A DNA stretch of 64,000 nucleotides from Pseudoalteromonas gelatinilytica (GTDB taxonomy: Bacteria > Pseudomonadota > Gammaproteobacteria > Enterobacterales > Alteromonadaceae): positions 287,795-351,794 of the forward strand of contig NZ_LRRU01000004.1 of assembly GCF_001641615.1 (NCBI RefSeq), read 5' to 3'. Both the position numbers and the translations under genes were made by a program. Shown here in pieces: positions 8,160 to 17,493 of the stretch; positions within the stretch are counted from its first letter, which is position 1, and each line of letters opens with the position of its first letter. Below the pieces are notes generated by a model, which searched no databases, had not been told where the DNA came from, and saw nothing but the letters and a program-made list of their open reading frames with translations.

Positions 8160-8795
8160 ATGATTAGGGTATTACTCGTTGATGACCAAACATTATTAAG
8201 AGAAGGCTTAAAAAGCTTACTCGCCCTTAAAGCAAATATTCAAGTCGTGGCTGAGGCTGACAATGGCCAAACAGCTCTTGAGATGCTCAAGCAACATTCT
8301 ATTGATGTTGTACTCCTTGATATTCGCATGCCTATTCTAGACGGTATTGGCGTACTGAAAAGTATGCAAGCACAACAGCTGAGGCAACCAGTACTGGTAC
8401 TCACGACCTTTGATGATAGTGAACAAGTGCTAGAATGTATTCGCTATGGTGCTAAAGGTTATGCGTTAAAAGATATTAATTTAGAGCGCTTGGTCAGCGC
8501 CATCGAAACACTTGCTAAAGGTGGCTCAGCGCTAGCTCCTGCGATCACCGAGCGAATTTTGAATAAGCCCACTAAAACAACCGATACTTCTTTAGCAACT
8601 CCTGATAAATTAAGTAAAAGCGAGCTTAGAGTGCTCAATTTAATCGCTGCAGGCTATTCAAATAGTGAAATCGCCGAGGCACTTTATAAGTCTGAAGGGA
8701 CTATCCGTAATCAAGTGTCTTTTATTCTCAGAAAGCTAGATGTACGTGATAGAACCCGTGCAGCATTAAAAGCAATTGATCTAGGCTTGATATAA
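8160..8795 (+). CDS. NarL/LuxR-family response regulator
   Basis: A 211-residue regulator. The receiver domain (1-120) has acidic D8-D9, the phosphorylation site D54 in VLLDIRMP, the conserved Thr (LTTFDD) and Lys (GYALKDI). The C-terminal LuxR-type helix-turn-helix (about 150-211) reads LSKSELRVLNLIAAGYSNSEIAEAL...GTIRNQVSFILRKL. It is cotranscribed with the preceding kinase and should be its partner. Confidence 0.88.
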   Translation: MIRVLLVDDQTLLREGLKSLLALKANIQVVAEADNGQTALEMLKQHSIDVVLLDIRMPILDGIGVLKSMQAQQLRQPVLVLTTFDDSEQVLECIRYGAKGYALKDINLERLVSAIETLAKGGSALAPAITERILNKPTKTTDTSLATPDKLSKSELRVLNLIAAGYSNSEIAEALYKSEGTIRNQVSFILRKLDVRDRTRAALKAIDLGLI

Positions 8796-8884
8796 TTGCA
8801 AATCATTTTTAATCTCATTAAGCTTTTATCATACAAGTAAATCGCTTAAACTAAGGCTTAATTTTATTTCAAGAAGCAACCGCT

Positions 8885-9355
8885 ATGTTCCTAAAATCAA
8901 AAACATTTATTGCATTTTCATTGGCGCTTTTAAGCTTTAGCCAACACGCCTTTAGCTTACAATTTGGCAATCCAGTCGACAGTGACAAACTCATTAAAAT
9001 TTCGACGGTTATGGCCTCACCAGACGATTACCTTGCAAGTCCAATTACTGTGGAAGGGACTATCACTGGGGTTTGCGAAAAACGTGGTTGCTGGATGACG
9101 CTTGCATCTGACAAACGCTTTGAAAACTTACGTATCAAAGTTGAAGATGGCGACATGGTATTCCCGATGACGGCTAAAGGAAGTAAAGCTATCGTAACTG
9201 GTAAGCTCGATAAAATTCAGCTTAGCCTTGGCCGCACTAAAGCGCTACTTGCTCACAAAGCGCAGCAAGCCGGCGAAAGTTTTGATGCAAACTCAGTGAC
9301 TGAAGCAATGGCTATTTATCAGCTCGTACCGAGCGGAGTTGAAATCATTGAGTAA
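8885..9355 (+). CDS. Secreted DUF4920-domain protein
   Basis: A 156-residue exported protein with a signal peptide ending around FSQHAFS (residue 24). The mature part has the DUF4920 pattern: a small beta domain with GTITGVCEKRGCWMTL (two Cys near residues 63 and 68, possibly metal-binding or disulfide) and FPMTAKGSKAIVTGKL, resembling OB-fold proteins. The downstream PepSY membrane gene overlaps its end, so the two are translated together. Function unknown; both domains occur near redox or metal-handling genes in marine bacteria, which is suggestive only. Confidence 0.75.
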   Translation: MFLKSKTFIAFSLALLSFSQHAFSLQFGNPVDSDKLIKISTVMASPDDYLASPITVEGTITGVCEKRGCWMTLASDKRFENLRIKVEDGDMVFPMTAKGSKAIVTGKLDKIQLSLGRTKALLAHKAQQAGESFDANSVTEAMAIYQLVPSGVEIIE

Positions 9356-9917
9356 TAAATCAAGTATCAACTGGTTTAAGTTAAACAGAAACTTACACCG
9401 CGATATTGGTTACTTTTGTGTTGGTTTAGTAATTATCTTTGCGGTTTCTGGCATTGCAGTGAACCACAAAGATGATTGGAACCCAAACTACAAAGTAAGC
9501 CACCAGCAAATCAGTGTGAGCGGTGAAACTTGGCAATTAGATAATGACGAGTTGCTGATTGAGCAAATTATCTCTCATGCTGATGTAAGCGAGCCGGTAA
9601 AGGCCTCTTATTGGGTGTCGCCGCAAGAGTTTAAGGTGTTTTTAAAAAACGGTAACAACCTCAGCCTTAAACTCAATCAAGATATCATAAACTATGAAGC
9701 CATTGAGCCTCGTCATGTATTTCAAGCATTTAACCGCTTACACTTGAACGAGACAAACGCTTCGTGGGTAATTTTTTCTGATATTTTTGCTGGGCTGCTG
9801 CTGTTTTTAGCAATCAGCGGCTTGTTTATGATCAAAGGTAAAAATAGCCCATGGGGCAGCCGCTCTGTATTAGTCATTAGCGGTATGCTACTCCCCGCTG
9901 CTTATGTGTTTTTATAA
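9348..9917 (+). CDS. PepSY-associated membrane protein
   Basis: A 189-residue protein of the PepSY-associated TM family: N-terminal LNRNLHRDIGYFCVGLVIIFAVSG membrane helix with the usual RxLHRD-like lead (written in two parts of the first 35 residues), a periplasmic loop, an RLHLNE motif before the second helix (about 140-165), and a third short helix at the end. No ATG is available. TTG 9348 has GGAG at 9335-9338 nine bases upstream, better spaced than TTG 9339. The start lies inside the DUF4920 gene, whose stop is at 9353-9355, so translation is probably coupled. Small PepSY-TM proteins are often linked to iron or redox transport, and a Fur-controlled locus follows. Confidence 0.7.
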   Translation: MSNKSSINWFKLNRNLHRDIGYFCVGLVIIFAVSGIAVNHKDDWNPNYKVSHQQISVSGETWQLDNDELLIEQIISHADVSEPVKASYWVSPQEFKVFLKNGNNLSLKLNQDIINYEAIEPRHVFQAFNRLHLNETNASWVIFSDIFAGLLLFLAISGLFMIKGKNSPWGSRSVLVISGMLLPAAYVFL

Positions 9918-9931
9918 GCTAAAGTTTCCTG

Positions 9932-9968
9932 TTGCCATTCTCGTAAAGAGCAATGGCAAGATTATTTT
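9932..9968 (+). terminator. Probable terminator after the PepSY gene
   Basis: TTGCCATT (9932-9939) pairs with AATGGCAA (9952-9959), extended by CTC/GAG inside, followed by a T-rich but interrupted tail. Reasonable intrinsic terminator, not a perfect one. Confidence 0.5.
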
Positions 9969-10320
9969 CATTTAATTTAATCCTCACCCACTTTGTAACC
10001 CAGCTTTTTTAAAATAACTATTCGCAGAATCCTCACTTTGCTTACGCATTTTATAGCAGCTCAAAGTGTGTTTACTTAGCGATTAAAACCTCTCACCTAC
10101 CTATTATAGTTTTCTTAAATGATGGCTTTATTGCTTTTATTTGTGCTCATTTTCATCGAAAAAGTAAAACAACGCTGCCAATTAGAACCTAAAAAAGGGA
10201 TTAATTTAGTTATAATCTTTGATCTGATTACAATTATTTATTACTAGATAAAATAAAAAACAAAACACCTTCAACCTACAAAAGGTAATTAAATTGTAAA
10301 TTAAATTAATGATTTATCAT
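9969..10320. other. Long AT-rich upstream region of the siderophore operon
   Basis: About 350 bases without a credible gene. The right end is very AT-rich and leads into the Fur box. I see no conserved RNA or second operator beyond AT-rich Fur-like half-sites (for example AATGATTTATCATTATTGAT near 10307). Confidence 0.5.
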
Positions 10321-10324
10321 TATT

Positions 10325-10343
10325 GATATTGAGAATCACTATC
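10325..10343. promoter_or_regulatory. Fur box of the siderophore operon
   Basis: GATATTGAGAATCACTATC matches the classical 19-bp Fur consensus GATAATGATAATCATTATC at 16 of 19 positions. It lies 42 bases before the GTG start of the first biosynthetic gene, where it would cover the promoter or start of transcription. Iron repression of the downstream genes is therefore expected. Confidence 0.8.
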
Positions 10344-10384
10344 ATTACGATCCCGATTCAAATTAACTGAGAAGGAATTGAGTC

Positions 10385-11929
10385 GTGAATCAATTAGCCC
10401 CCGTGCTTAATACTCATTCATCAATAAATGTTGATGAACAACCCCAAGCATTTATTTTTAACGAAAATAATTTGCTCAAATATGAGATGGCTTCAATGCA
10501 AACACTGTCGCTTATCCATCAAGCACTGCGTTCAGCAAAACAAGTTCATTCTGGTGTCTGTCATAAGGAGCTGAGTAAACTAATTGCCAGTATTGAACTA
10601 AATCAACCTCTCAATAACGTTGAGCAAGCGCTAGGCGAAGTAAAATCTCTATATTTAGATCATGCAGTCTACTTTCATCATCCAAAATATGTTGCCCACC
10701 TAAACTGCCCCGTTGCTTACCCTGCGGTAATAGCCGAACAGTTATTAACTGCTATAAATTCTTCGTTAGACACTTGGGACCAAAGTGCTGGCGGGACGCT
10801 CATTGAGCAAAAGTTAATTGACTGGAGTATCGAACGCATTGGCTTAAGTGCTACTGCCGATGGCATATTCACAAGTGGCGGCAGTCAATCTAATTTAATG
10901 GCGCTGTTACTTGCTAGAGACCATGCTGCAGAGCGCTTGTCTGGACACCTTATTCGCGATTTTGGTTTAAGTCCTGATGCCCATCGCTACCGTATTTTTT
11001 GCTCTGAAATCAGCCATTTTAGTATTCAAAAGTCAGCCGCTTTACTGGGCCTTGGCTACAACGCGGTTGTTCCGGTTACAGTTGATAAAGAATTTAAAAT
11101 GGACCTAACCGCACTTGATACAGCTATTAATGAGTGTAAAGCACAAGGCAATATTCCTATAGCGCTTGTTGCTACTGCAGGCACAACTGACTTTGGTTCA
11201 ATAGACCCTATAGATAAGCTAAAAGCGCGGTGCAAAGCTGATAATTTATGGCTTCATGTCGATGCCGCTTATGGCTGTGGACTACTTGCCGCAGACGATC
11301 ACCGCCACTTACTCAATGGCATTGAACAGGCTGACTCGGTGACGTTAGATTACCACAAATCATTCTTACAACCTGTCAGTAGCAGTGCATTTATTGTTGC
11401 TAATAAAAAACAATTTAAACATTTAACTCATCATGCTGATTATTTAAATCCATTTAACGACAACCCACAAGCAGCGCCAAACCTTGTTGATAAAAGCATT
11501 CAAACGACTCGCCGTTTTGATGCCTTAAAACTTTGGCTAACTTTACGCATTATGGGCCACGAACAGATTGGCAAAGTGTTTTCTTCTGTCATGGCATTAG
11601 CCCGTAGTAGTTATGTGGCACTCAAACAAGACCCTGAATTTGAGCTAATTCACCAACCTGAACTGAGCACTTTAGTGTTTCGCTTTAACGATAAAAACCT
11701 CAGTGATGAGCAATTAAACCTGCTTAATTATCAAATTAAAGATGAGCTATTCAAACAAGGTGAGTGTGCCATTGCTCGCACCAAATTTAGAGGTATCAAC
11801 TACTTAAAGTTCACGCTACTTAATCCAAACACACAGATTGAAGACATTAAAAGTATTGCAGCTGATATTAAAGCCTGCGCCTACAGCATCAAGGCACGCC
11901 TAAAAGTTGAGGATACTAGCCATGAATAA
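10385..11929 (+). CDS. PLP-dependent decarboxylase for siderophore diamine
   Basis: A 514-residue group II (fold type I) decarboxylase. The PLP Lys is K325 in TLDYHKSF, the cofactor-binding Asp is in HVDAAYGCG, and GTTDFGSID and SGGSQSNLMALL are also typical. Homologs in hydroxamate siderophore loci (DesA, DfoJ, BibB) make cadaverine from lysine. Lysine is the likeliest substrate here, but ornithine or diaminobutyrate relatives look alike, so substrate is inferred from the operon. The start is GTG 10385 with AGAAGGAA upstream. It is first in a five-gene operon behind a Fur box, and the next gene overlaps its end. Confidence 0.82.
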   Translation: MNQLAPVLNTHSSINVDEQPQAFIFNENNLLKYEMASMQTLSLIHQALRSAKQVHSGVCHKELSKLIASIELNQPLNNVEQALGEVKSLYLDHAVYFHHPKYVAHLNCPVAYPAVIAEQLLTAINSSLDTWDQSAGGTLIEQKLIDWSIERIGLSATADGIFTSGGSQSNLMALLLARDHAAERLSGHLIRDFGLSPDAHRYRIFCSEISHFSIQKSAALLGLGYNAVVPVTVDKEFKMDLTALDTAINECKAQGNIPIALVATAGTTDFGSIDPIDKLKARCKADNLWLHVDAAYGCGLLAADDHRHLLNGIEQADSVTLDYHKSFLQPVSSSAFIVANKKQFKHLTHHADYLNPFNDNPQAAPNLVDKSIQTTRRFDALKLWLTLRIMGHEQIGKVFSSVMALARSSYVALKQDPEFELIHQPELSTLVFRFNDKNLSDEQLNLLNYQIKDELFKQGECAIARTKFRGINYLKFTLLNPNTQIEDIKSIAADIKACAYSIKARLKVEDTSHE

Positions 11930-13214
11930 AGTGTACGATTTAATTGCCGTGGGTCTTGGTCCGTTCAACCTCAGTTTGGCATGTTTAGCTGAACCAATTG
12001 AAACACTTGATTCGCTATTTTTAGAGCAACGTGATGAATTTAATTGGCATCCTGGGCTTATGCTCGATGGTGTTACGTTACAAACACCGTTTATGTCGGA
12101 TTTAGTTACATTGGCAGATCCAACCAATCCATACAGCTTTTTAAACTATGCGAAACAACAAGGTAAGCTGTATCAGTTTTATATTCGAGAAAGTTTCTTT
12201 TTACTGCGCGAGCAATACAACCAGTATTGCCAGTGGGCAGCAAGCCAATTAAGTAACATACAGTTTGGCCATAAAGTCATTCATAGCCAGTTTGATCAAA
12301 CAAAGCAGCTCTATGTACTCACTGTTGAATCTGCAAAGCAAACAAAAACGCTTTATTGTCGTCACTTGGTACTGGGCACAGGTCCCTCACCTTATTACCC
12401 ACCCGCTGTTCAGGCTGAAGATACACAGCTCTGCCATGCCACAGAATATCTGTTTAAACGGGATGAATTAGTAAATAGCAAGAGCATCACTGTGATTGGC
12501 TCAGGGCAAAGTGCTGCTGAAGTATTTTATGATTTGTTGTGTGACATTAAACAGCATAACTACCAACTCAATTGGGTAACGCGAGCGCCGCGTTTCTTTC
12601 CTCTTGAGTACACGAAACTCACGCTAGAAATGACCTCTCCTGAGTATGTTGATTACTTTTATAACCTAGAACAGACAACCAAACAGGAGTTACTAGCCAA
12701 GCAACGTAATTTATACAAAGGCATCAACTCAGAGTTAATTAATCAGATTTATGATCAGCTCTATCAACTTGATATTCAAGGTGTGAACCGCGCAAGGTTA
12801 CTAACCAACAGCGAGCTCATTAAAAAACAAGGCAGTAAGTTAGTTTTTAGACACAGTGAACAACAGGCTGAATTTAGCTTACATAGTAATCAGGTCATTA
12901 TGGCAACAGGCTTTAGTTATCAGTTACCCGATTTTCTAAGTGGCTTAATGAGCGAAATAAATTGGCTAGATAACGGGTGTTTTGCTGTTGAACGAAATTA
13001 TAGTATCGACAAGCTACAAAGGCTGTTTGTACAAAATGCTGAGCTGCACAGTCATGGTTTTGTAACGCCAGATCTAGGCATGGCCTGCTATCGAAACAGC
13101 CATATTTTGCGCTCTGTTTTAGGTTATGCCCCCTACCCTGTTGAAACGCAAATTGCCTTTCAAGAGTTTGGTTTACCCGATGTTATCAACGAAAAACAGA
13201 AGCAAATAGCATGA
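11922..13214 (+). CDS. Diamine/lysine N-hydroxylase of the siderophore pathway
   Basis: A 430-residue flavin monooxygenase of the IucD/PvdA/PubA/DesB class. FAD motif GLGPFNLSLA is near the N-terminus, the NADPH motif VIGSGQSAAEVF lies mid-protein, and the late ATGF motif (VIMATGFSYQLP) is present. It would N-hydroxylate the diamine made by the preceding decarboxylase, the first hydroxamate step. ATG 11922 is chosen: GAGG lies 9 bases upstream and it overlaps the decarboxylase stop by 8 bases, a typical coupled start. The end overlaps the MFS gene by an ATGA. Confidence 0.88.
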   Translation: MNKVYDLIAVGLGPFNLSLACLAEPIETLDSLFLEQRDEFNWHPGLMLDGVTLQTPFMSDLVTLADPTNPYSFLNYAKQQGKLYQFYIRESFFLLREQYNQYCQWAASQLSNIQFGHKVIHSQFDQTKQLYVLTVESAKQTKTLYCRHLVLGTGPSPYYPPAVQAEDTQLCHATEYLFKRDELVNSKSITVIGSGQSAAEVFYDLLCDIKQHNYQLNWVTRAPRFFPLEYTKLTLEMTSPEYVDYFYNLEQTTKQELLAKQRNLYKGINSELINQIYDQLYQLDIQGVNRARLLTNSELIKKQGSKLVFRHSEQQAEFSLHSNQVIMATGFSYQLPDFLSGLMSEINWLDNGCFAVERNYSIDKLQRLFVQNAELHSHGFVTPDLGMACYRNSHILRSVLGYAPYPVETQIAFQEFGLPDVINEKQKQIA

Positions 13215-14398
13215 AACAACCCGCATTAAAGTCAAGCTTGGTGCTGCTGACGATTATATCTGTTGTTTGCGACACCATGATTTTGCCCTTTTACCCGCAG
13301 TTTTTTAGTGCCCAATTTGGTTTGCAATCAAGTAATCACATTGGTGCCTATATTGCTGTTTGCTGCATCACCGTGATGTGTGCTTTCCCTGTATGGGCGA
13401 AAATAGCGCAGCACGTGCACGAACTGTATTTGTGGGTGATCACCCAAATAATGGCAGGGCTATTGGGTGTTGCGTGCTTTTACAGCGACAACGTGTGGAG
13501 CTTTTGGCTGTTATCACAGCTCATGCTGGTATTTAAAGCAAGTTACCTGCTTATTTATCCCTTTGTTCTAAGTATCGAAGAAAAACAACAGCACCTCGGT
13601 GTGGTTGCTTTATTTAGCGTGCTTTTACACTTTGGTGGTATTGGCGGTGCTTTATTAGGTGGCTTGATCATTCAAAGTATTGAGCCGCGCTTTTTATATT
13701 TAGTGATGGCTGCGGGTGACTGCTTACAGGTTATGCTCTGCTTGTATTTAATTTACTTATTAAAAGTAAGCTACAAGCCACGCGAATTAACCGCATCATC
13801 AGTAAAACGACAGCGCTTCCCTGGCTACATTATTCGCTTAGGGGTTATATCTATGGGCGTGTACTTCAGCATGTTCTTAGCAACGCCATACTTTACGCTA
13901 CTTTGGCAACAAGTAAGTGATTTCAGCAATGCACTTTTAGCTGGCGCTGTGTTTGCTATCCCTGCTTGGGTTGCACTTGTCATTTTGATTACAACCAAAA
14001 ACAAGGCTGCAACCAATAAGCACAGTAAAACAATTGCTTATGCACTTATGTTAAGCAGTATCGGCCTATTTATACAACTTAGTTCACACTGGCAATGGCT
14101 TGTGTTCGGCCGTGTTGTATTTGCTATTGGGCTATTTTTACTAACCGTGCGTCTACAAGTCATGTTGTTTGCAATGAGCGAACCACGTTTTTACTCAAGC
14201 GACTTTGCCAAGCTTCATTTTATGCAAAATATCGGTGTCATCTGCGCCTCATTTTTAGCGGGAGATTTAGTATCTCGCTTTGAACTTAACACCCCATTAC
14301 TGACGGGTTCTGTCGGCTTTGCCATCACTTTATGTTTGTTTTATCTGCTTTTTTTACGCAACAAACATACCTCAACAGACCCTATTCACAGTTATTAA
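13211..14398 (+). CDS. MFS transporter, probable siderophore exporter
   Basis: A 395-residue protein with about twelve membrane helices in the major facilitator pattern. The overlap ATGA with the hydroxylase stop places it firmly in the siderophore operon. MFS proteins inside hydroxamate siderophore operons generally export the finished siderophore; uptake of a ferric complex across the inner membrane is the alternative. It ends 19 bases before the synthetase gene. Confidence 0.75.
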   Translation: MKQPALKSSLVLLTIISVVCDTMILPFYPQFFSAQFGLQSSNHIGAYIAVCCITVMCAFPVWAKIAQHVHELYLWVITQIMAGLLGVACFYSDNVWSFWLLSQLMLVFKASYLLIYPFVLSIEEKQQHLGVVALFSVLLHFGGIGGALLGGLIIQSIEPRFLYLVMAAGDCLQVMLCLYLIYLLKVSYKPRELTASSVKRQRFPGYIIRLGVISMGVYFSMFLATPYFTLLWQQVSDFSNALLAGAVFAIPAWVALVILITTKNKAATNKHSKTIAYALMLSSIGLFIQLSSHWQWLVFGRVVFAIGLFLLTVRLQVMLFAMSEPRFYSSDFAKLHFMQNIGVICASFLAGDLVSRFELNTPLLTGSVGFAITLCLFYLLFLRNKHTSTDPIHSY

Positions 14399-14417
14399 TT
14401 TTTAAGAGAACACGATT

Positions 14418-16817
14418 ATGAAAAACATCACTGAAACTCCTATCAAGCACGCTTTGCTTGGTGATGTAAAAATCAGAACATTAAACCCTGAACACGATCT
14501 AACGACTATTACCCCTTGGCTTAAACACCCCCAAGCTCAGTTTTGGGGAGCAATGGAACATTCACCCGAAGAAATTTTAGAATTTTATACAACACTCAAT
14601 AAAGATGAGGCTCAACAAGCCTATTTGCTTGAAATAAACCAAACACCCATTGCTTTAATTGAAATTTACAAACCTCAAATACTGAAACTTGAGAACCACC
14701 TAGCGCTTAAAAACGGCGATTTGGGCATGCATATTTTACTCGCTCCAAAGCAGTTCTCTGTTGCAGGGTTTAGCCTTGCTGTTATGCAGTCGGTATTAGA
14801 GTTTATGTTTAATACCCTCTCATGTGAGCGAGTGATTGTGGAGCCAGATGTAGCCAATCATAAAATTCATCGCCTTAACTTAAAGGCAGGTTTCAGCCAT
14901 CATAAAGTTATTAAATTAGGTGAGAAAACTGCATTACTAGGTAGTTTAGAAAAAGATCATTTTAATTACTTACAGCATCTTTCGTCTCGATTCGACACTT
15001 CACAGCAAGGTCCCGCAGTGCAACAAGCAACGCCATCTTGCAGTACCCCACATCTAGACCAACAAGCGTGGCAATACGCAAATCGTTTGCTCATTGCCAA
15101 AATGCTCAGTGAGTTTTATCACGAACGACTATTTAGCTACGACAGTGAAAAACCTAACCATTATGTGTTGCATACCATGGGTGGACAAAGCTATCAGTTT
15201 AAAGGTGAGCCTATGTTGCTTAATCACCTGCAAGTTGAGCCAAATAGCATTACTAAAATGGCGCTTAACAACAGCCAACCATTAGACGCTATCGCGTTTG
15301 TACTTGAGTGTAATGACAAGTTAAACATAGACAAATCAATGCTTGGCACCTATCTCGAAGAACTCGCGAGTACACTCAGTGGCTTTGCATTTAAATTTAA
15401 AAATAATCGCTATAGTGCCCAGCAATTAGCAGACGCAGATTTTCAAGTGATCGAAACCCAAATGACCATGGGTCACCCAAGCTTTATTGCCAACAATGGC
15501 CGCATTGGTTTTAACTCACAAGATTTTCACCAATATACGCCGGAAGCAGCAAACCCATTTCAAATTATATGGCTTGCGTGTCACAAACAGCATACCACCT
15601 TTAAAAGTACCCATGATTATAAATACGAGAGCTTGATTGCCGATGAGCTTGATGTAGCTGAGCGTTTACGCTTTGAAAAAGCACTGACAGAGCAAGGTTT
15701 AAAGCCAAGTGACTATCTGTTATTTCCTATGCACCCATGGCAGTGGTTTAACAAATTAGTCCATGTTTATAGCTATCACATCTCGCAAAAACATATTGTG
15801 TGTTTAGGCTACTCGCACGATAGTTATTTACCGCAGCAATCAATTCGTACCCTGTATAACATCAGCAAACCACACAAATGCTATGTTAAAACCGCTCTAT
15901 CAATTTTAAATATGGGCTTTATGCGGGGCCTATCAAGTGCCTATATGAAAGTAACTCCAGCAATAAATCAATGGTTGTTCGACTTAGTAAACCAAGATAG
16001 CTATTTAAAATCTCTGAAGTTTCAACCTTTAAGAGAAGTCGCAACCCTTGGCTTTGATGAGCAGTATTACACTCATCCTGCGCTTGGCGATAACCCTTAT
16101 AAGAAAATGATGGCGGCTCTTTGGCGTGAAAATCCCGCTCAATACATGGACGAGAATGAAAGCCTTGCCACTATGGCAAGTCTGCTTCATATCGATAGCG
16201 AAGGCCGTTCATTTGTAAGTGCTAAAATTGCCAAATCGGGGCTCAGTGCTGATAAGTGGCTAACCCACTACTTACAGGCTTATATGACACCATTGCTACA
16301 TTGTTTTTACCAGTATGATTTAGTCTTTATGCCACATGGTGAAAACCTCATCGTTCGATTTAACAATCATGTTCCGGTAGGCGTATTCATTAAAGACATT
16401 GGTGAAGAAATTGCCTTATTAAATAGTAACATCGAGCTGAATGATGAAATAAAGCGGATTAAGGTAACCATTCCAGAAGGCGTTGCCGTGTTGTCTATTT
16501 TTACTGACATTTTCGATTGCTTCTTCCGCTACCTTTCGGCAATTTTAGTAACTGATGGCCTACTGACCGAACAACAATTTTGGCAAGCCGTCGCCAATAC
16601 AATTGTTCAGTATCAGGCGAGCCACCCAGCGCTAAAAGACAAGTTTGCTGAGCATGATTTATTTGCTGAGTCATTCCCATTGTCATGCTTAAACCGCTTA
16701 CAGCTGCGTAATAATCAACAAATGGTTGATATAACCGACCCAGCTTCAAGCTTGCAGTATGCAGGTGATTTGCAAAACCCATTGGCGCAATATGCACTTG
16801 CAAACACAACAGCATAA
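14418..16817 (+). CDS. Fused acyltransferase-NIS synthetase (DfoC/BibC type)
   Basis: A 799-residue two-domain enzyme. Residues about 15-185 are a GNAT acyltransferase of the IucB/DesC type (GDLGMHILLAP, then ERVIVEPDVANHKIHRLN). Residues about 215-780 are an IucA/IucC synthetase of the DesD type: GHPSFIANNGRIGFNSQD, LLFPMHPWQWF, SIRTLYNISKPHKCYVKTAL in two pieces, MRGLSS and HGENLIVRFN. The first domain would succinylate or acetylate the N-hydroxydiamine; the second joins and cyclises the units with ATP. Desferrioxamine (Erwinia DfoC) and bisucaberin (Aliivibrio BibC) enzymes have this fusion. Bisucaberin was first described from an Alteromonas haloplanktis strain, so it or desferrioxamine E is the best product guess. 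Ring size cannot be read from sequence by eye. Confidence 0.87.
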   Translation: MKNITETPIKHALLGDVKIRTLNPEHDLTTITPWLKHPQAQFWGAMEHSPEEILEFYTTLNKDEAQQAYLLEINQTPIALIEIYKPQILKLENHLALKNGDLGMHILLAPKQFSVAGFSLAVMQSVLEFMFNTLSCERVIVEPDVANHKIHRLNLKAGFSHHKVIKLGEKTALLGSLEKDHFNYLQHLSSRFDTSQQGPAVQQATPSCSTPHLDQQAWQYANRLLIAKMLSEFYHERLFSYDSEKPNHYVLHTMGGQSYQFKGEPMLLNHLQVEPNSITKMALNNSQPLDAIAFVLECNDKLNIDKSMLGTYLEELASTLSGFAFKFKNNRYSAQQLADADFQVIETQMTMGHPSFIANNGRIGFNSQDFHQYTPEAANPFQIIWLACHKQHTTFKSTHDYKYESLIADELDVAERLRFEKALTEQGLKPSDYLLFPMHPWQWFNKLVHVYSYHISQKHIVCLGYSHDSYLPQQSIRTLYNISKPHKCYVKTALSILNMGFMRGLSSAYMKVTPAINQWLFDLVNQDSYLKSLKFQPLREVATLGFDEQYYTHPALGDNPYKKMMAALWRENPAQYMDENESLATMASLLHIDSEGRSFVSAKIAKSGLSADKWLTHYLQAYMTPLLHCFYQYDLVFMPHGENLIVRFNNHVPVGVFIKDIGEEIALLNSNIELNDEIKRIKVTIPEGVAVLSIFTDIFDCFFRYLSAILVTDGLLTEQQFWQAVANTIVQYQASHPALKDKFAEHDLFAESFPLSCLNRLQLRNNQQMVDITDPASSLQYAGDLQNPLAQYALANTTA

Positions 16818-17493
16818 TAAGCTTGAGTTAGCCTTACGTCAGCAGTGTTCACTGCTGATGTTCTTAACTCCAACAAACGATGAACAATGGTTTAGCAGTC
16901 AATGTTTAACTAGCAAGCAACTAACCGATTTGGCTAACGCTATAAAGTTAAGAGGGGCAAATGTTACTGAGGGATATGTCGCAATCAATCTCTACTTACA
17001 ACTGAGCTGGCAAGTTATTTACTTATTAGTAGCCAGTGTAGAGCACCTTGGTTGCATTCCTGATCTGGTAAATATTAAGCAGCGGGTAACGGGCTCACAT
17101 ATTTATGGTTTGGCTAATTTAAATATCATGGTTCAACATGACTCTTTTAATAATGCAGATTTGATAGAACTGGCAGCCAATCATTTAATTGATCACCAGC
17201 ATGCTTGGAATGATAACCTGCCATTGCAATACAGGTTAAATGAAGGGTTATTAAAGCGTTTACAAAGTGATACTTTCCACGCAGCGTTAATCGCTTGCTG
17301 GCCAGAGAAATCGATAGAATTTATAGCAAAACGTTTTCAACCATGGCAAAAGCTATGTGGTAAACATCGCTTTCGTGATCAAAACAATACGCTGACATTT
17401 ATGCGTAAAACCTGCTGCTTACACTATCAACTTGTAGCCGCTGATTATTGCGCTAACTGCCCGTTAAACAAAAAAGGCACTAGCGCTTGCTAA
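16792..17493 (+). CDS. FhuF-like ferric-siderophore reductase
   Basis: A protein of about 233 residues whose C-terminus reads TCCLHYQLVAADYCANCP, that is Cys-Cys-x10-Cys-x2-Cys, the unusual [2Fe-2S] ligand pattern of FhuF-type reductases that release iron from hydroxamate siderophores in the cytoplasm. The start is uncertain: ATG 16792 and ATG 16759 both lie inside the end of the synthetase gene and neither has a strong ribosome site. The overlap makes it the last gene of the operon. Its stop codon lies inside the operon terminator hairpin. It would recycle iron from the siderophore made upstream. Confidence 0.78.
   Translation: MHLQTQQHNKLELALRQQCSLLMFLTPTNDEQWFSSQCLTSKQLTDLANAIKLRGANVTEGYVAINLYLQLSWQVIYLLVASVEHLGCIPDLVNIKQRVTGSHIYGLANLNIMVQHDSFNNADLIELAANHLIDHQHAWNDNLPLQYRLNEGLLKRLQSDTFHAALIACWPEKSIEFIAKRFQPWQKLCGKHRFRDQNNTLTFMRKTCCLHYQLVAADYCANCPLNKKGTSAC

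Noticed and set aside
10325..10343. Considered a siderophore receptor gene missing upstream in the 9.9-10.4 kb gap
   Set aside because: No open frame of receptor size exists in the gap, only AT-rich control sequence.
16501..16815. Minus-strand frame inside the synthetase gene
   Set aside because: Antisense shadow of the IucC domain, with no ribosome site and no recognisable features.
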